NCBI GenBank assembly: GCA_022822005.1 | Contig: JAJECO010000044.1 | Span: forward strand, 225,661 to 289,660 | DNA from: Candidatus Poribacteria bacterium | Lineage (GTDB): Bacteria; Poribacteria; WGA-4E; PCPOR2b | Direction of reading: 5' to 3' | Length of the DNA: 64,000 bases | Shown: piece after piece, positions 9,285 to 20,206 of the stretch | Numbering within the stretch: position 1 is the first letter of the stretch | How the letters are laid out: each line of letters opens with the position of its first letter | The notes under the pieces: model-generated | What the model was told of the DNA's origin: nothing | The model's database searches: none | What the model saw: the letters and a program-made list of their open reading frames with translations, nothing else | Translations under genes and position numbers: made by a program

Positions 9285-10262
9285 ATGAACCGAGCCAAAT
9301 TTGTCGTCGGCTCACTAATAGCAGAACCGGGGCGAAGTGTCGAAGGTCATCTTAAAGTGGGGAATATGCGGGATGGCACCCCCTTCCGATTGCCGATTGT
9401 TTTGGTTAACGGTGCAGGGGCTGGAAAAACGCTCTATCTACAAGCAGCGAGCGATGGGGATGAGTTGAATGGGATTGCCGTTATCCACGAAATTTTACGC
9501 CAGATTCGTCCTGAGACGCTACGCGGCAGAGTTATCGCTGTCCCGATTGTGAACTTTCACGCCTTTCACGCCAGACAAGCCTACAGTCCCGTCGATAACA
9601 CGAAGATGAATCGATGCTTTCCGGGACGCCCCAATGGCACTTCCAGTGAACGGATTGCTTACAAGCTCTTTCATACACTTATCCGCCAAGCCGATTATTG
9701 CATTGACCTACATCAAGGCGGTGTCCACCCCATGATTGATGAGGTTCGAGTGCGTGTTGACCCGAAACACTCCCAACATGCAGCCTGCCTTGAATTAGCT
9801 CGTATCTTTGGGATGGGTTACATCTTTGATCAGAAAGGGCCGAAGGGACAACTCGCTCAAGCAGCCCCAGAGATTGGTATTCCGACGATTGATCCGGAGT
9901 TGGGTGGGTGTCACGGTTGGGATGCTGCCAGCATTGCAAAAGGGGTGCAGGGCGTATTGAACATCTTGAAACAGTACAACTTCATTGATGGCGAACCGAA
10001 ACTGCCCGAACGACAGGTGGTTGTTAATCGGTTTGTGTCACTTTTTAGTGCCCAAGGCGGTTTCGTGTACTATCAGGCGGACTTGTATGACCGGGTGGAA
10101 GCGTATCAACCGATTGCGGAAATCTGTGATGTCTTTGGTCATCTGCGGGAGACCATCCGAGCTCCTGAGAGTGGTATCTTCTGGTCGCGCCCTGTCTATC
10201 CCATGGTCGCCAGCGGTGAATCGATTGGGAAAATCGGGGTGCCATCTAACTACATCCAGTGA
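9285..10262 (+). CDS. Succinylglutamate desuccinylase/aspartoacylase (M14-like) family protein
   Basis: GDELNGIAVIHEIL, VPIVNFHAFHARQAYSPVDNTKMNRCFPG, YCIDLHQGG; ATG 9285 chosen over 9147 because conserved sequence starts there. Confidence 0.85.
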   Translation: MNRAKFVVGSLIAEPGRSVEGHLKVGNMRDGTPFRLPIVLVNGAGAGKTLYLQAASDGDELNGIAVIHEILRQIRPETLRGRVIAVPIVNFHAFHARQAYSPVDNTKMNRCFPGRPNGTSSERIAYKLFHTLIRQADYCIDLHQGGVHPMIDEVRVRVDPKHSQHAACLELARIFGMGYIFDQKGPKGQLAQAAPEIGIPTIDPELGGCHGWDAASIAKGVQGVLNILKQYNFIDGEPKLPERQVVVNRFVSLFSAQGGFVYYQADLYDRVEAYQPIAEICDVFGHLRETIRAPESGIFWSRPVYPMVASGESIGKIGVPSNYIQ

Positions 10263-10314
10263 GTAGAGAAAACCGGAAAACGGGAAAATGAATTGTTTCA
10301 TTTTCTTGCTTTTT

Positions 10315-11229
10315 TCACCTTCCCATTTGCGCTAAAATACCAACCCAATTCTCCCCGGTTTGCGCTACTTCTTGGCTCTCTTTCAGTTGGCGGACTTCGA
10401 GCACTCGGAAGCCGTTTTCACTCAACTGAGCTTCGACCTGCGACGCCTCCTGTACCAAAATCCCGGACAGTATCAACCGTCCTACTGGCTCAAGGAATTC
10501 CGGGCATCGAGGAATCATCGGTAAGATAACTTTTGTGAGGATATTTGCGACGATAAGCGGATATTTTTGCTTTTCGAGCACGTTCAATCCGTCCCCTTGA
10601 TACAAACGGATAACTGACCCTACCTCGTTGAGCTGAATATTGCTTTGGGCGATTGGAATTGTTGTCGCGTCCAGATCAACGGCATCGACCCGTTTGGCGC
10701 CCAGCTTGGCGGCTGCGATCCCCAAAATTCCAGAACCTGTGCCGATATCGGCGACGACATCGGAATCCTCTATAGCTGCCTCCAGCAATTCTAAGGCGAG
10801 TTGTGTTGTGGCGTGTTGTCCTGTGCCGAATGCCATGCCCGGATCCAATCGGATCAAGATCTCAGATGGTTCGGGAACAATAGCATCCCATGTCGGCGCA
10901 ATAACCAAGCGTTTTCCGATCTTTTGGGGTGGGAAGGCTGACCGCCACTGCTCTGACCAATTATCTTCCTCAATGGACCGGAGCGTGACTTGTGCGGGGT
11001 GCGTGTCAATCCCTGCGTCAGTTAAACTTGCGAGAAAATCGCGCAAATCTTGGACTTGCTCACCAATGAGATCGTCCGTCGGGAAGTAGGAGATTAGTGT
11101 GACGGAAAGAGAGTTTGAGGAGAGGGTGTCTCTTATCTCGATGCCCGTCGCATCGCGCTCAAAGAGATAGTTTGTGACAGCGTCCGATGCTTCTTGAGAG
11201 GTTGTGATTGTTACCTGAGCCCATTTCAT
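10315..11229 (-). CDS. prmA: Ribosomal protein L11 methyltransferase
   Basis: RLDPGMAFGTGQHATTQLALELLE and VADIGTGSGILGIAAAKLGAKRVDAVDLD; follows dnaJ. Confidence 0.93.
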   Translation of the reverse strand: MKWAQVTITTSQEASDAVTNYLFERDATGIEIRDTLSSNSLSVTLISYFPTDDLIGEQVQDLRDFLASLTDAGIDTHPAQVTLRSIEEDNWSEQWRSAFPPQKIGKRLVIAPTWDAIVPEPSEILIRLDPGMAFGTGQHATTQLALELLEAAIEDSDVVADIGTGSGILGIAAAKLGAKRVDAVDLDATTIPIAQSNIQLNEVGSVIRLYQGDGLNVLEKQKYPLIVANILTKVILPMIPRCPEFLEPVGRLILSGILVQEASQVEAQLSENGFRVLEVRQLKESQEVAQTGENWVGILAQMGR

Positions 11230-11340
11230 ATCTTGATGGGTTGTAGCGGGACCCAACTGAGAAGCGATGTAACGCTTTACCCTGCTAATAGTTCATGAAG
11301 CCCCGCTCCCAATTCAGCCACCTCTATTCTGTCACTGGAC

Positions 11341-12498
11341 TTATTGGCTTTTGTCGTCGTCGAGGTCGTCGTGGCGATGGAAAAGTTTATCGCCGAGTTT
11401 ATCGAAAAAGCCTGAATGCTCTTCAGCTCCACCTTCGTTGCGTAGCTGGACAAAGGCCTCCAACAGTTCTGTTTCTCGCTCTGTTAGGTTCCTCGGCGTT
11501 TCGACCTGAAGTTCAACAATGAGGTCGCCAGAGCCGTAGCGGTTGTAGTAGGGAACGCCTTTGTAGGGGATGCGTAGCCTCGTGCCAAATTGCGTGCCAC
11601 TCGGCACCGTGACTTTGACAGTGTCATCAATCGTTGGGATTTCAATTGTGGTACCGAGCGCAGCTTGCGGAAATGAAATGCTCGCCCTCGTTATCAAATC
11701 GTTATTTTCTCGTACAAAGAGTTCGTGAGGTGCTACGTGGATTACAACAAAGAGGTCACCGGGTGGCCCGCCATTGACTCCTGCTTCGCCTTCACCTCGC
11801 ATCTGGATTTTGGCTCCGGTGTCAACGCCTTTAGGGACACGAACTTTAATCTGGCGAACCTGCCGGACCTGCCCCTGGCCGCGGCATTCGTTGCAAGGTC
11901 TGGGAATCACTCTGCCTTCACCTTGGCAACGTGAACAGGTGCGCGACATACTGAAGAAGCCCTGTGTCCGAGTGACTTGTCCACGTCCAAAACATTCTGG
12001 ACAGGTCTCCGGTTTCGATCCGACTTCAGCACCGGTGCCGTGACAGGTTTGACAGGTTTCTGAGCGTGGGACATCGATGGTCATGGTTTTTCCAAGCATG
12101 ACATCTTCTAACGAGATTTGCAGATCGTATTGCAGGCTCCGCCCACGTTTGGGACCTGCCTGCCTACGGCTCGATCCGCCAAATCCGAAAAGATCGCCGA
12201 AATCGCCGAAAATGTCCCCGACAATATCCTCAAAGTTGCCGAAGTCAAATCCGCTCCCGCCCATCATTCCTTCTAAGCCTGCATGACCAAACCGATCGTA
12301 GCGGCTACGCTTCTCAGAATCGCGCAGGACTTCATACGCTTCAGTTGCTTCCCTGAATTTTTCTTCGGCTGCTTTATTGTCGGGATTCTTATCGGGGTGA
12401 TACTTGATTGCCAGCTTGCGGTAGGCTTTCTTAATCTCGTCTTCGCCCGCGCTTTGACTGACATTGAGCACTTCATAGTAGTCGCGTTTTTCCGCCAT
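11341..12498 (-). CDS. dnaJ: Chaperone protein DnaJ
   Basis: [41 protein letters not shown]; four CxxCxGxG-type zinc motifs. Confidence 0.98.
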   Translation of the reverse strand: MAEKRDYYEVLNVSQSAGEDEIKKAYRKLAIKYHPDKNPDNKAAEEKFREATEAYEVLRDSEKRSRYDRFGHAGLEGMMGGSGFDFGNFEDIVGDIFGDFGDLFGFGGSSRRQAGPKRGRSLQYDLQISLEDVMLGKTMTIDVPRSETCQTCHGTGAEVGSKPETCPECFGRGQVTRTQGFFSMSRTCSRCQGEGRVIPRPCNECRGQGQVRQVRQIKVRVPKGVDTGAKIQMRGEGEAGVNGGPPGDLFVVIHVAPHELFVRENNDLITRASISFPQAALGTTIEIPTIDDTVKVTVPSGTQFGTRLRIPYKGVPYYNRYGSGDLIVELQVETPRNLTERETELLEAFVQLRNEGGAEEHSGFFDKLGDKLFHRHDDLDDDKSQ

Positions 12499-12510
12499 GG
12501 GTCCTCCCCA

Positions 12511-14418
12511 CTATTGTTTTTCTGCCTTGCTGTCCTTGTCGTCATCAACAACTTCCGCTTCAGCATCGACAACAGTTTCGTCCGATGTTTCTGCTGTTGC
12601 CTCAGACTCCGCTGCTGCTTGGGCATACATCGCTTCTGCCAATTTATGGCTCGCCTGCGTTAGTGCCTCCGTCTCTGCCTTAATTGCTTCGACGTCACTT
12701 CCGTTCAACGTTTCCCTCAATTTCTCGATCGCGCTTTGGATTTCGTTGCGGTCCTCTTCAGAGATTTTATCCCCAAATTCGTTGAGGGAGTTTTCCGTGC
12801 TATAGATTAGTGAGTCAGCACTATTGCGAGCCTCAACTTCCTCTTTCTTCTGGGAATCTTCTTCCGCGTGTTCCTCAGCATCCGTAACCATCTGTTCAAT
12901 TTCTTCGTCGGACAAGCCGCTTGAGGATTCGATCCGAATTTTCTGTTCTTTGCCTGTTCCAAGATCTTTTGCCGAAACGTTCACAATGCCGTTCGCATCG
13001 ATATCAAATGTCACGTCAATCTGTGGCAGTCCACGCGGTGCGGGAGGAATACCGATCAGATCAAACCGACCAAGGGTGCGATTGTAGACTGCCATATCAC
13101 GTTCGCCCTGAAGGACATGGATATTTACAGCTTCTTGGTTATCTGACGCAGTCGAAAAGGTTTGGCTTTTCTTGGTCGGGATCGTGGTATTTCGTTCGAT
13201 TAGGCGGGTGAAGACGCCACCGAGGGTTTCGATGCCGAGTGAAAGGGGCGTAACATCAAGTAGAAGCACATCCTTGACCCCTTCATCGCCGGATAGAACA
13301 CCACCTTGGATTGCTGCGCCAATGGCAACCACTTCGTCGGGATTGACGCCTTTGTGCGGCTCTTTACCGAAAAACTGCTCAACCGCTTCCTGCACCTTCG
13401 GCATCCGCGTCTGACCGCCGACCAGTACAACCTCGTCGATGTCCGATGCGGTTAACTCGGCATCGGCAAGGGCTTGACGACACGGTTCAATTGCCCGGTC
13501 AATCAGATCTGTAGTAAGCTGTTCCAGCTTCGCTCGCGTGAGCGTTAAATTCAGGTGCTTGGGACCGCTTGCGTCTGCAGTGATGAAAGGCAGGTTAATG
13601 TCTGACTGTAGTGCCGTTGATAATTCACATTTCGCTTTTTCTGCTGCTTCCCGCAGGCGTTGGAGCGACATTGGGTCTTGTCGTAGATCTATGCCGTTCT
13701 CGTTGAGGAACTCCTCGGCTAACCAATTAACAATTGTTTCATCGAAGTCATCACCACCCAAATGGGTGTCTCCATTGGTGCTCTTGACCTCAAAAATACC
13801 TTCTCCAATCTCGAGGATCGAGATGTCAAAGGTACCGCCCCCTAAATCGTAGACGGCAATTGTCTGATCCGTTTTCTTGTCTAATCCGTAAGCGAGGGAA
13901 GCGGCTGTCGGCTCGTTAATGATTCGCAGTACCTCAAGTCCGGCGATCTGTCCAGCATCTTTGGTGGCTTGACGTTGTGCATCGTTAAAATACGCGGGAA
14001 CCGTGATGACAGCTTGCGCTACTGTTTCGCCCAGATACGCTTCTGCTGTCTCCTTCATTTTGCGCAGGACGAGCCCTGAAATCTCAGGAGGTGCGTACTC
14101 ACGGTCATCAATCTTGATCCGTGCTTCGTTGCTGCCTCCTTCGGCTACCGCATAGGGCACCCGCTGCATTTCCTCGCTGATCTCATTATAGCGTCTTCCC
14201 ATGAAACGTTTGACCGAAGATACGGTGTTCTGGGGGTTTGTTACCGCCTGCCGTTTTGCAACCTGTCCAACGATCCGCTCATTTTCTTTCGTAAAGGCGA
14301 CAACAGAAGGGGTGGTACGATCACCTTCAGCATTTTCGAGGACCTTCGGTTCTCCGCTCTCTAAAACTGCTACACACGAATTCGTTGTACCGAGGTCTAT
14401 GCCGATTACTTTACTCAT
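12511..14418 (-). CDS. dnaK: Chaperone protein DnaK (Hsp70)
   Basis: [58 protein letters not shown]; start overlaps the grpE end by 8 bp. Confidence 0.99.
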   Translation of the reverse strand: MSKVIGIDLGTTNSCVAVLESGEPKVLENAEGDRTTPSVVAFTKENERIVGQVAKRQAVTNPQNTVSSVKRFMGRRYNEISEEMQRVPYAVAEGGSNEARIKIDDREYAPPEISGLVLRKMKETAEAYLGETVAQAVITVPAYFNDAQRQATKDAGQIAGLEVLRIINEPTAASLAYGLDKKTDQTIAVYDLGGGTFDISILEIGEGIFEVKSTNGDTHLGGDDFDETIVNWLAEEFLNENGIDLRQDPMSLQRLREAAEKAKCELSTALQSDINLPFITADASGPKHLNLTLTRAKLEQLTTDLIDRAIEPCRQALADAELTASDIDEVVLVGGQTRMPKVQEAVEQFFGKEPHKGVNPDEVVAIGAAIQGGVLSGDEGVKDVLLLDVTPLSLGIETLGGVFTRLIERNTTIPTKKSQTFSTASDNQEAVNIHVLQGERDMAVYNRTLGRFDLIGIPPAPRGLPQIDVTFDIDANGIVNVSAKDLGTGKEQKIRIESSSGLSDEEIEQMVTDAEEHAEEDSQKKEEVEARNSADSLIYSTENSLNEFGDKISEEDRNEIQSAIEKLRETLNGSDVEAIKAETEALTQASHKLAEAMYAQAAAESEATAETSDETVVDAEAEVVDDDKDSKAEKQ

Positions 14419-15100
14419 TCGATTCTTCCTCCTCGAGGTTCGGGGCTTCATTTTCCTCGACCTGCTCACTTTTTCCCTTAGAGACCGAAACCATCGATGG
14501 GCGAATCACACGATTATGTAACAGATATCCTTTCTGCCACTCTTCAATAACGTGATTTTCGGGAACCTCCTCTGATTCAACGTGCATTACTGCTTCATGC
14601 TGCATCGGGTCGAATGGTTCGTTCGCGGCGTCGATTGGAAGAACGCCGCGCTTTTCAAGGGTGCTGAGAATGCCCTTATAAATCATCTCAACTCCTTCAG
14701 CGAGGGCGCCAAAGTCTTCAGATTCTGTTGTCGATTGGATTGCCCTTTCGATACTATCTACTGTTGGAATCAACTCTTTCACGAAACTTTCAAGGGCGTA
14801 TTTTAAGGATTCCTCTTTCTCACGTTCAGTCCGTTTTCTTGAGTTATCGAACTCTGCGACTGTGCGAAGCATCTGATCGCGTTGTTCCTCTGCTTCAGTT
14901 TTATATGCCTCATACTCGGCTTTGAGATTGGCGAGCGCTTCCGCTTCGGGTGAAACCTCTGGTTCGGCATCTGCACTGGATGCTTCTGCCTCAGCGGCTT
15001 CCGCTCCATCATCGATCGGTTCACTCTCTGCCGAGTCCAAATCAGTCGCTTCTGTTTCCTGCTCTTCTATATCTGTTTTTTTATCTTCTGACATGCGCAT
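14411..15100 (-). CDS. grpE: Nucleotide exchange factor GrpE
   Basis: [43 protein letters not shown]...[19 protein letters not shown]; acidic N-terminal extension. Confidence 0.95.
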   Translation of the reverse strand: MRMSEDKKTDIEEQETEATDLDSAESEPIDDGAEAAEAEASSADAEPEVSPEAEALANLKAEYEAYKTEAEEQRDQMLRTVAEFDNSRKRTEREKEESLKYALESFVKELIPTVDSIERAIQSTTESEDFGALAEGVEMIYKGILSTLEKRGVLPIDAANEPFDPMQHEAVMHVESEEVPENHVIEEWQKGYLLHNRVIRPSMVSVSKGKSEQVEENEAPNLEEEESNE

Positions 15101-15148
15101 GACCTCTCTAAGGAATAGCTACAAAACAACTTCCACATTTCACCGATA

Positions 15149-16189
15149 CTACGGTGATTCTTCAAACAGTTCACTGATCGTCTGGGAAGTAAAATTGACA
15201 ATTGATACAATCCGTGGATACGCCATCCGGGTTGGTCCGATAACCCCTATTGTTCCAAACTGATTCCCTCGCACCCGGTAGTTTGATCTGACGATACTGC
15301 ACATTTCCATACCTTCACATCCGTTTTCGGTGCCGATTAGTACCTGAGTTCCGAGGGGTTCTTGCTGCGTAGACAGGAGATCGGCGACCTGTTTCTTCTG
15401 TTCTAAGACTCGAAATAGCGATTCGATTTTCTGAATTTCTTCAAACTCGGGCTGACTGAAGAAATTGGCGGTGCCATCAATGTAGACATGGGTTTCCTGC
15501 TCTAAGGCAAAGGTGTTCCGTGCAACAGTCACTATCGGGGCGGACAGGCGTTGATCGAAAACGGCTTTCAGCTTCGCAGGGTCTTGTGAGATCTGCCTTA
15601 TCTGTTTCAAAGGCAGCCCTGCTAATTTTTCATTTAGTATCTGATTTATCCGGTAGAGTTCGTTATCGGACAGATTCTTAGGTATAGGAACGACCTGATT
15701 CTTGACGGCTCCAGAAGCCATCAATAGAACCGCAAGTATGTGCTCGCTATCGATCGAGATAAGTTCAATTCGGCGCAGGATGCTTTCGTGTAACTCTGGG
15801 CTTAGGACGACACCGATATGATGCGAAATCGCGGACAGAATCTTGGATGTCTGCTCCATAATCTCTTCAAAGTCACGAGTAGGTGACGTGTATCCATCTC
15901 GGATAAACTGCTTTTCTCTTCGGCTCAACTTCTGATCGGTCATCAGACTATCGACATAGACACGATAGCCCTGCTCCGTCGGAATCCGCCCGGCAGACGT
16001 ATGCGGGTGCGTCAGATAACCAAGTTCCTCAAGATCCGCCATGGTATTCCGCAATGTCGCCGCACTTAACCCCATGTCGTAGTCCTGCACAATTTTCTGT
16101 GAACTGACGGGTTCGGCTGTTCGGTTATAGCAGTTGACAATTGCCTCTAAAACGGCATATTTTCGAGAATCTAACGCAGAAGTTGTCAA
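15149..16189 (-). CDS. hrcA: Heat-inducible transcription repressor HrcA
   Basis: LEAIVNCYNRTAEPVSSQKI, SAATLRNTMADLEELGYLTHPHTSAGRIPTEQGYRVYVD; 28 bp from a CIRCE element. Confidence 0.96.
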   Translation of the reverse strand: MTTSALDSRKYAVLEAIVNCYNRTAEPVSSQKIVQDYDMGLSAATLRNTMADLEELGYLTHPHTSAGRIPTEQGYRVYVDSLMTDQKLSRREKQFIRDGYTSPTRDFEEIMEQTSKILSAISHHIGVVLSPELHESILRRIELISIDSEHILAVLLMASGAVKNQVVPIPKNLSDNELYRINQILNEKLAGLPLKQIRQISQDPAKLKAVFDQRLSAPIVTVARNTFALEQETHVYIDGTANFFSQPEFEEIQKIESLFRVLEQKKQVADLLSTQQEPLGTQVLIGTENGCEGMEMCSIVRSNYRVRGNQFGTIGVIGPTRMAYPRIVSIVNFTSQTISELFEESP

Positions 16190-16216
16190 GAGGATCGCCC
16201 CAATTCGAAAGGTTTT

Positions 16217-16243
16217 TTAGCACTCTATTCTTGAGAGTGCTAA
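16217..16243 (-). promoter_or_regulatory. CIRCE operator (HrcA binding site)
   Basis: TTAGCACTC-TATTCTTGA-GAGTGCTAA: perfect 9-9-9 consensus upstream of hrcA. Confidence 0.98.
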
Positions 16244-16485
16244 CGAAATTAAACTACCATTTTCAGAGGGATTTGTCAAGCAAAAAGGAAACGCATCAGA
16301 TGGGAAGCCGGAGATGAATGCTTTGGTTGAATGCTTTGGTTTGTTGATTCAGTCCGCTTTGGAATCGCAATGGCCGTTCAGCGTACTCACAGCGTCGTAC
16401 TGTTAGTGCAGAGCAGCTTAGAGAAATCGAGTTTGTCCGAAAAAACTCGATTTCTTTGCACGCTTTCTTAATATGGGCGAAAACA

Positions 16486-16525
16486 AAATCAGCCTGAAAT
16501 CGGGTTAGCAATTTCAGGCTGATTT
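16486..16525 (-). terminator. Rho-independent-like terminator of korA-korB
   Basis: Perfect 15-bp stem AAATCAGCCTGAAAT/ATTTCAGGCTGATTT with 10-nt loop; T-rich run follows on the minus strand; 51 bp past the korB stop. Confidence 0.7.
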
Positions 16526-16576
16526 ATAGTTGTAGCTGATATAGATTGTGTTACGCTGAGTGCCTCGCGGACAGGG

Positions 16577-17476
16577 TTACATCATCCGTTTGACGATCGA
16601 TTCGCCTTGTTCCTTTGTAACAGCGAGATCTGTTTTTCTGCCGATTGCACCATCCTGAAGGACCGGTTCGAGGTCTTCGAGTGCGTCACGGGTCGTATCC
16701 TCATAAAACAGACCGATGGGAATCTCATCCCCCCAAATCATCGCTTGCTCAAGGGCTGCCTGCATATTGGTGGGATCGTGCCCTTGCTCTTCGAGCTTAT
16801 TCACGCGCTGTTTGAAGAAAGCGAAGGTATTATCCTTATTGAAGGTGATGCAGGGGCTGAAGACATCCACGAGTGCGAACCCGTTATGCTCAATCGCTCT
16901 GTACATCAATTCGGAGAGGTGCTTCGTGTCGCCACTGAACCCACGCGCCACATAGGTTGCACCTGAGAGGATCGCCAACGCGAGCGGATTAAGCGGCTGT
17001 TCGATGCTACCGAACGGGGTGCTCTTCGTCTTCATGCCCATTCGGCTTGTCGGCGAGGTTTGACCAATCGTTAATCCGTAGATCTGGTTGTTCATCACAA
17101 TATACATGAGATCGATATTGCGGCGAACTGTGTGGAGGAAATGATTTCCGCCGATACCATATCCATCGCCGTCGCCACCTGTGACGATGACCTTCATCTC
17201 GTGATTAGAGAGTTTCATCCCCGTCGCTACAGCAAGTGAGCGACCGTGTAGGGTGTGCATCCCGTAGGTGTTGATGAATCCGGGAAGGTTGGATGAGCAG
17301 CCAATCCCACTGATTGTGACGAACTCATGTGGTTCGCGTCCAGTTTTGGCGCAAGCCATTTCAAGTGCTCTCAATACACCAAAATCACCACAACCGGGAC
17401 ACCAATCTGGAGCAATGTTCCCCTTAAAATCCTTCGCGGTTGGAGCCGCCTTTATCGGTTTACCATCGTTTGCCAT
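16577..17476 (-). CDS. korB: 2-oxoacid:ferredoxin oxidoreductase, beta subunit
   Basis: DWCPGCGDFGVLRALEMACAKTGREPHEFVTISGIGCSSNLPGF; GGDGDGYGIGGNHFLHTVRRNIDLMYIVMNNQIYGLTIGQTSPTS. Confidence 0.93.
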   Translation of the reverse strand: MANDGKPIKAAPTAKDFKGNIAPDWCPGCGDFGVLRALEMACAKTGREPHEFVTISGIGCSSNLPGFINTYGMHTLHGRSLAVATGMKLSNHEMKVIVTGGDGDGYGIGGNHFLHTVRRNIDLMYIVMNNQIYGLTIGQTSPTSRMGMKTKSTPFGSIEQPLNPLALAILSGATYVARGFSGDTKHLSELMYRAIEHNGFALVDVFSPCITFNKDNTFAFFKQRVNKLEEQGHDPTNMQAALEQAMIWGDEIPIGLFYEDTTRDALEDLEPVLQDGAIGRKTDLAVTKEQGESIVKRMM

Positions 17477-17487
17477 CTTATTCCTCC

Positions 17488-19269
17488 TTATACTACGATT
17501 TCTTGATACGGGATATACAGTTCGGTCTTACCTGCCTCAATCTCCTTAGCACCATCAACGATGTGGTGTGGCATGAACGGCTCGCCATCATATTTGCGGA
17601 TATGACCCTCGGCGTTGAAGCCGGTTTCACCGCGCAGGAAGCGAGCGAACTGACCGGTATAATTACCTTCAACAATAATACCGCGCTTACACTTTGCAAG
17701 GACCGCGTTCACCTTCTCTTCGTCGAGCGGATAGAGCCAGCGGAAATGAATATGATTCGTGCTGTACCCCTCTGCTCTGAGCAGGCTCGCCGCTTCGTCG
17801 AGGAGGCTGTCTGTCGAGCCCCACCCGATCAAGGTGATGTCTGCGTCTTCGGATCCCGTAAGCGTCGGGGCTGGTAGTTCAGCCATGATGCCATCCATCT
17901 TACGCTGGCGTTTTTCCATGATGTCACGACGTTTGTGTGGATTCGTGAACTCGTCGCTAATCAGCACACCATCTTCATCGTGGTCATCGGTTGCCACAAC
18001 ATGGACATGTCCCGGTGTTCCGGGCAGCGCACGTGGAGAAATGCCGCTGTCGGTAATCTTAAAGCGCTGATAGTTTTCGTCCGAACCGTTGTCTTCGGTG
18101 ATGATCTCGCCGCGATCAATCTCCTGATCCCACTTGAGATGATCTGGGTCGAAATTCGTGTAGCCCATAGAGAGTGTGAGGTCGGAAAGCACCATCCCCG
18201 GACACTGATATTTATCGACCAAGTTGAAGAGTTCTGGGATCACAGTGAAGCCGTCAATAATACTGGTCGGTGCGACAATAATTTTCGGGAAGTCGCCTTG
18301 GCTGGCACCAAGCAGCTGCCACAGATCGCCTTGCTCGGTTTTGGTCGGTAATCCAGTCGAGGGTCCACCGCGCTGGACATTAATAATAACCACCGGAATT
18401 TCCATCATTCCGGCACTACCGATAGCCTCGGTCATCAGTGCGAAACCACCGCCGGAGGTCGCACACATCGCACGAGCTCCACCATGGGCGGCACCAATCG
18501 CCATATTCGCGACACCGATTTCGTCTTCAACCTGCCGAACCATGATGCCCAAGTCACGGGCATTGGTAGCCATCCAGTGTAGCACACCGGTTGAAGGGCT
18601 CATCGGATAGGCACAATAGAATTTGACACCGGCTGCCGCACCGCCCATTGCCATCATATCGTTACCGGTCGTGACCGCTAACGGTTTGTCCTGCATCGGC
18701 AATGATGCGGGGAACGGTGTGAAATGTTCAGCAGCATGATCAAACCCTGCTCTGGCGATGCCGACGTTTTCGTCAACAACTTCCTGACCTTTTCGCTGGA
18801 ACTGGATTGTTAAAATATTCTCCAACTGTTCCAAGCCAGCACCAAGCATGTTAAGCGCCGCGCCGAGCAACAGCGTGTTTAGCATAATCCGGTTTCGGCT
18901 GTTGTTAGACAGCTCTTTAAAGGAGAGCGGGCATAACTGAACGCCCTCTGGTACATCTCCTTCGGGCTTCGTGTTGTCACTGTTGTAAAGAATCGCCCCA
19001 CCGGGGACGACGTTCTGAAGGTGCTTGTCCATTGCATCTTGGTTCAAAGCAATGACCAAATCAATCTTATCGCCATGGTTTGCAACAGGTTCGGAGCTGA
19101 GCCGCATGGTTAGAAAGGTGTGGCCGCCACGGATAAGGGATTGGTAGGCACTGTAGGTGAACGCATAGATGCCACGACGTGCACAAATCCTCAACAGTAA
19201 CGGTCCACTACTCTCAATACCCTGGCCGGGTGCCCCACCCATACCAATGGCAAAATCGTAATTTCCCAT
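17488..19269 (-). CDS. korA: 2-oxoacid:ferredoxin oxidoreductase, fused gamma-alpha subunit
   Basis: N-terminal gamma domain GMGGAPGQGIESSGPLLLRI; alpha part GNDMMAMGGAAAGVKFYCAYPMSPSTGVLHWMA, NVQRGGPSTGLPTKTEQGDLWQ. Confidence 0.92.
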   Translation of the reverse strand: MGNYDFAIGMGGAPGQGIESSGPLLLRICARRGIYAFTYSAYQSLIRGGHTFLTMRLSSEPVANHGDKIDLVIALNQDAMDKHLQNVVPGGAILYNSDNTKPEGDVPEGVQLCPLSFKELSNNSRNRIMLNTLLLGAALNMLGAGLEQLENILTIQFQRKGQEVVDENVGIARAGFDHAAEHFTPFPASLPMQDKPLAVTTGNDMMAMGGAAAGVKFYCAYPMSPSTGVLHWMATNARDLGIMVRQVEDEIGVANMAIGAAHGGARAMCATSGGGFALMTEAIGSAGMMEIPVVIINVQRGGPSTGLPTKTEQGDLWQLLGASQGDFPKIIVAPTSIIDGFTVIPELFNLVDKYQCPGMVLSDLTLSMGYTNFDPDHLKWDQEIDRGEIITEDNGSDENYQRFKITDSGISPRALPGTPGHVHVVATDDHDEDGVLISDEFTNPHKRRDIMEKRQRKMDGIMAELPAPTLTGSEDADITLIGWGSTDSLLDEAASLLRAEGYSTNHIHFRWLYPLDEEKVNAVLAKCKRGIIVEGNYTGQFARFLRGETGFNAEGHIRKYDGEPFMPHHIVDGAKEIEAGKTELYIPYQEIVV

Positions 19270-19579
19270 TTTATATCCTTTCTATCATAGGTTTTCCACC
19301 TATTTGAAAATCGTAGATTAACAAAGCCAAATTCTTACTACATATTGATGAGGTGAGAAATTTGCTTTTACTGTGCAAAAATCAGGTGTGCGTGTTCAAA
19401 ATTTGGTTGAATAATTAAGTGAAAACAAGATTTTATGGTTAAATAAGGTCTGGTCAGCAAAAAACCATATTAAGCATACCACATCCTACCTTATTTTTCA
19501 AATGAATTCTATACAACTGGGGGACATCCCGTGCCTTTGTTAAGGGAGAATGTTTTCGCGTTAATCAACAATTTTAATT

Positions 19580-20173
19580 TCAGAGTTCGCTTAGTGCTTT
19601 TTCTGCTTCAGGTGTTCCAATCTCTGACAACGCAAAAGCGGCATGGTCACGGACCCGATCGGATTCATCTGTCAAGGTGGCTATCAAAGCCGGTACGGCA
19701 TCGCTCGCAGCTGCACCGACATTGGCCAGCCCAACCGCAGCATAGGTACGGATGTCAATTTCATCGTCGCCGAGCGCCTGAATCAGCGCCGGCACAACCG
19801 CTTGGGTGGAGTTCCCGATGGTGCTCAACGCACGGACGGCATATTCGCGGACGGGGTCATAGGTGTCGTTTAATGCCTCAACTAAAGGAGGCACAGCAGG
19901 TTCTCCAATTCGTGCGACGGCGTCGGAGGCGTTAAGCGCGACATGCCTGAATTCGTGGGCAAATGTATCGATCAAAGCGGGGATGGCGGGTTCTCCAATT
20001 TGTGCCAAAGCGTCAGCCGCACCATCACACACATCCCAGATCACGTTCTCTAACGCCTCTATCAAGTCAGGCACCGCGGGTTCACCAACCTTAACCAGTG
20101 CTGCGATCGTCGCTTCACGATCCTCATCGTATTCCAGTTGTTCAATTAATTCATCAATATCGTAATCTTCCAT
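19580..20173 (-). CDS. HEAT-repeat (PBS lyase-like) protein
   Basis: Repeats of GEPAVPDLIEALE / GEPAIPALIDTFA / GEPAVPPLVEALND / AVPALIQALGD. Confidence 0.9.
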   Translation of the reverse strand: MEDYDIDELIEQLEYDEDREATIAALVKVGEPAVPDLIEALENVIWDVCDGAADALAQIGEPAIPALIDTFAHEFRHVALNASDAVARIGEPAVPPLVEALNDTYDPVREYAVRALSTIGNSTQAVVPALIQALGDDEIDIRTYAAVGLANVGAAASDAVPALIATLTDESDRVRDHAAFALSEIGTPEAEKALSEL

Positions 20174-20206
20174 AACATAGCCTAATCAGTACTTTAGATA
20201 CTTGAT

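Noticed and set aside
19270-19530. Possible ncRNA in the AT-rich gap upstream of korA
   Set aside because: No strong stem or terminator seen; cannot be supported from sequence alone.
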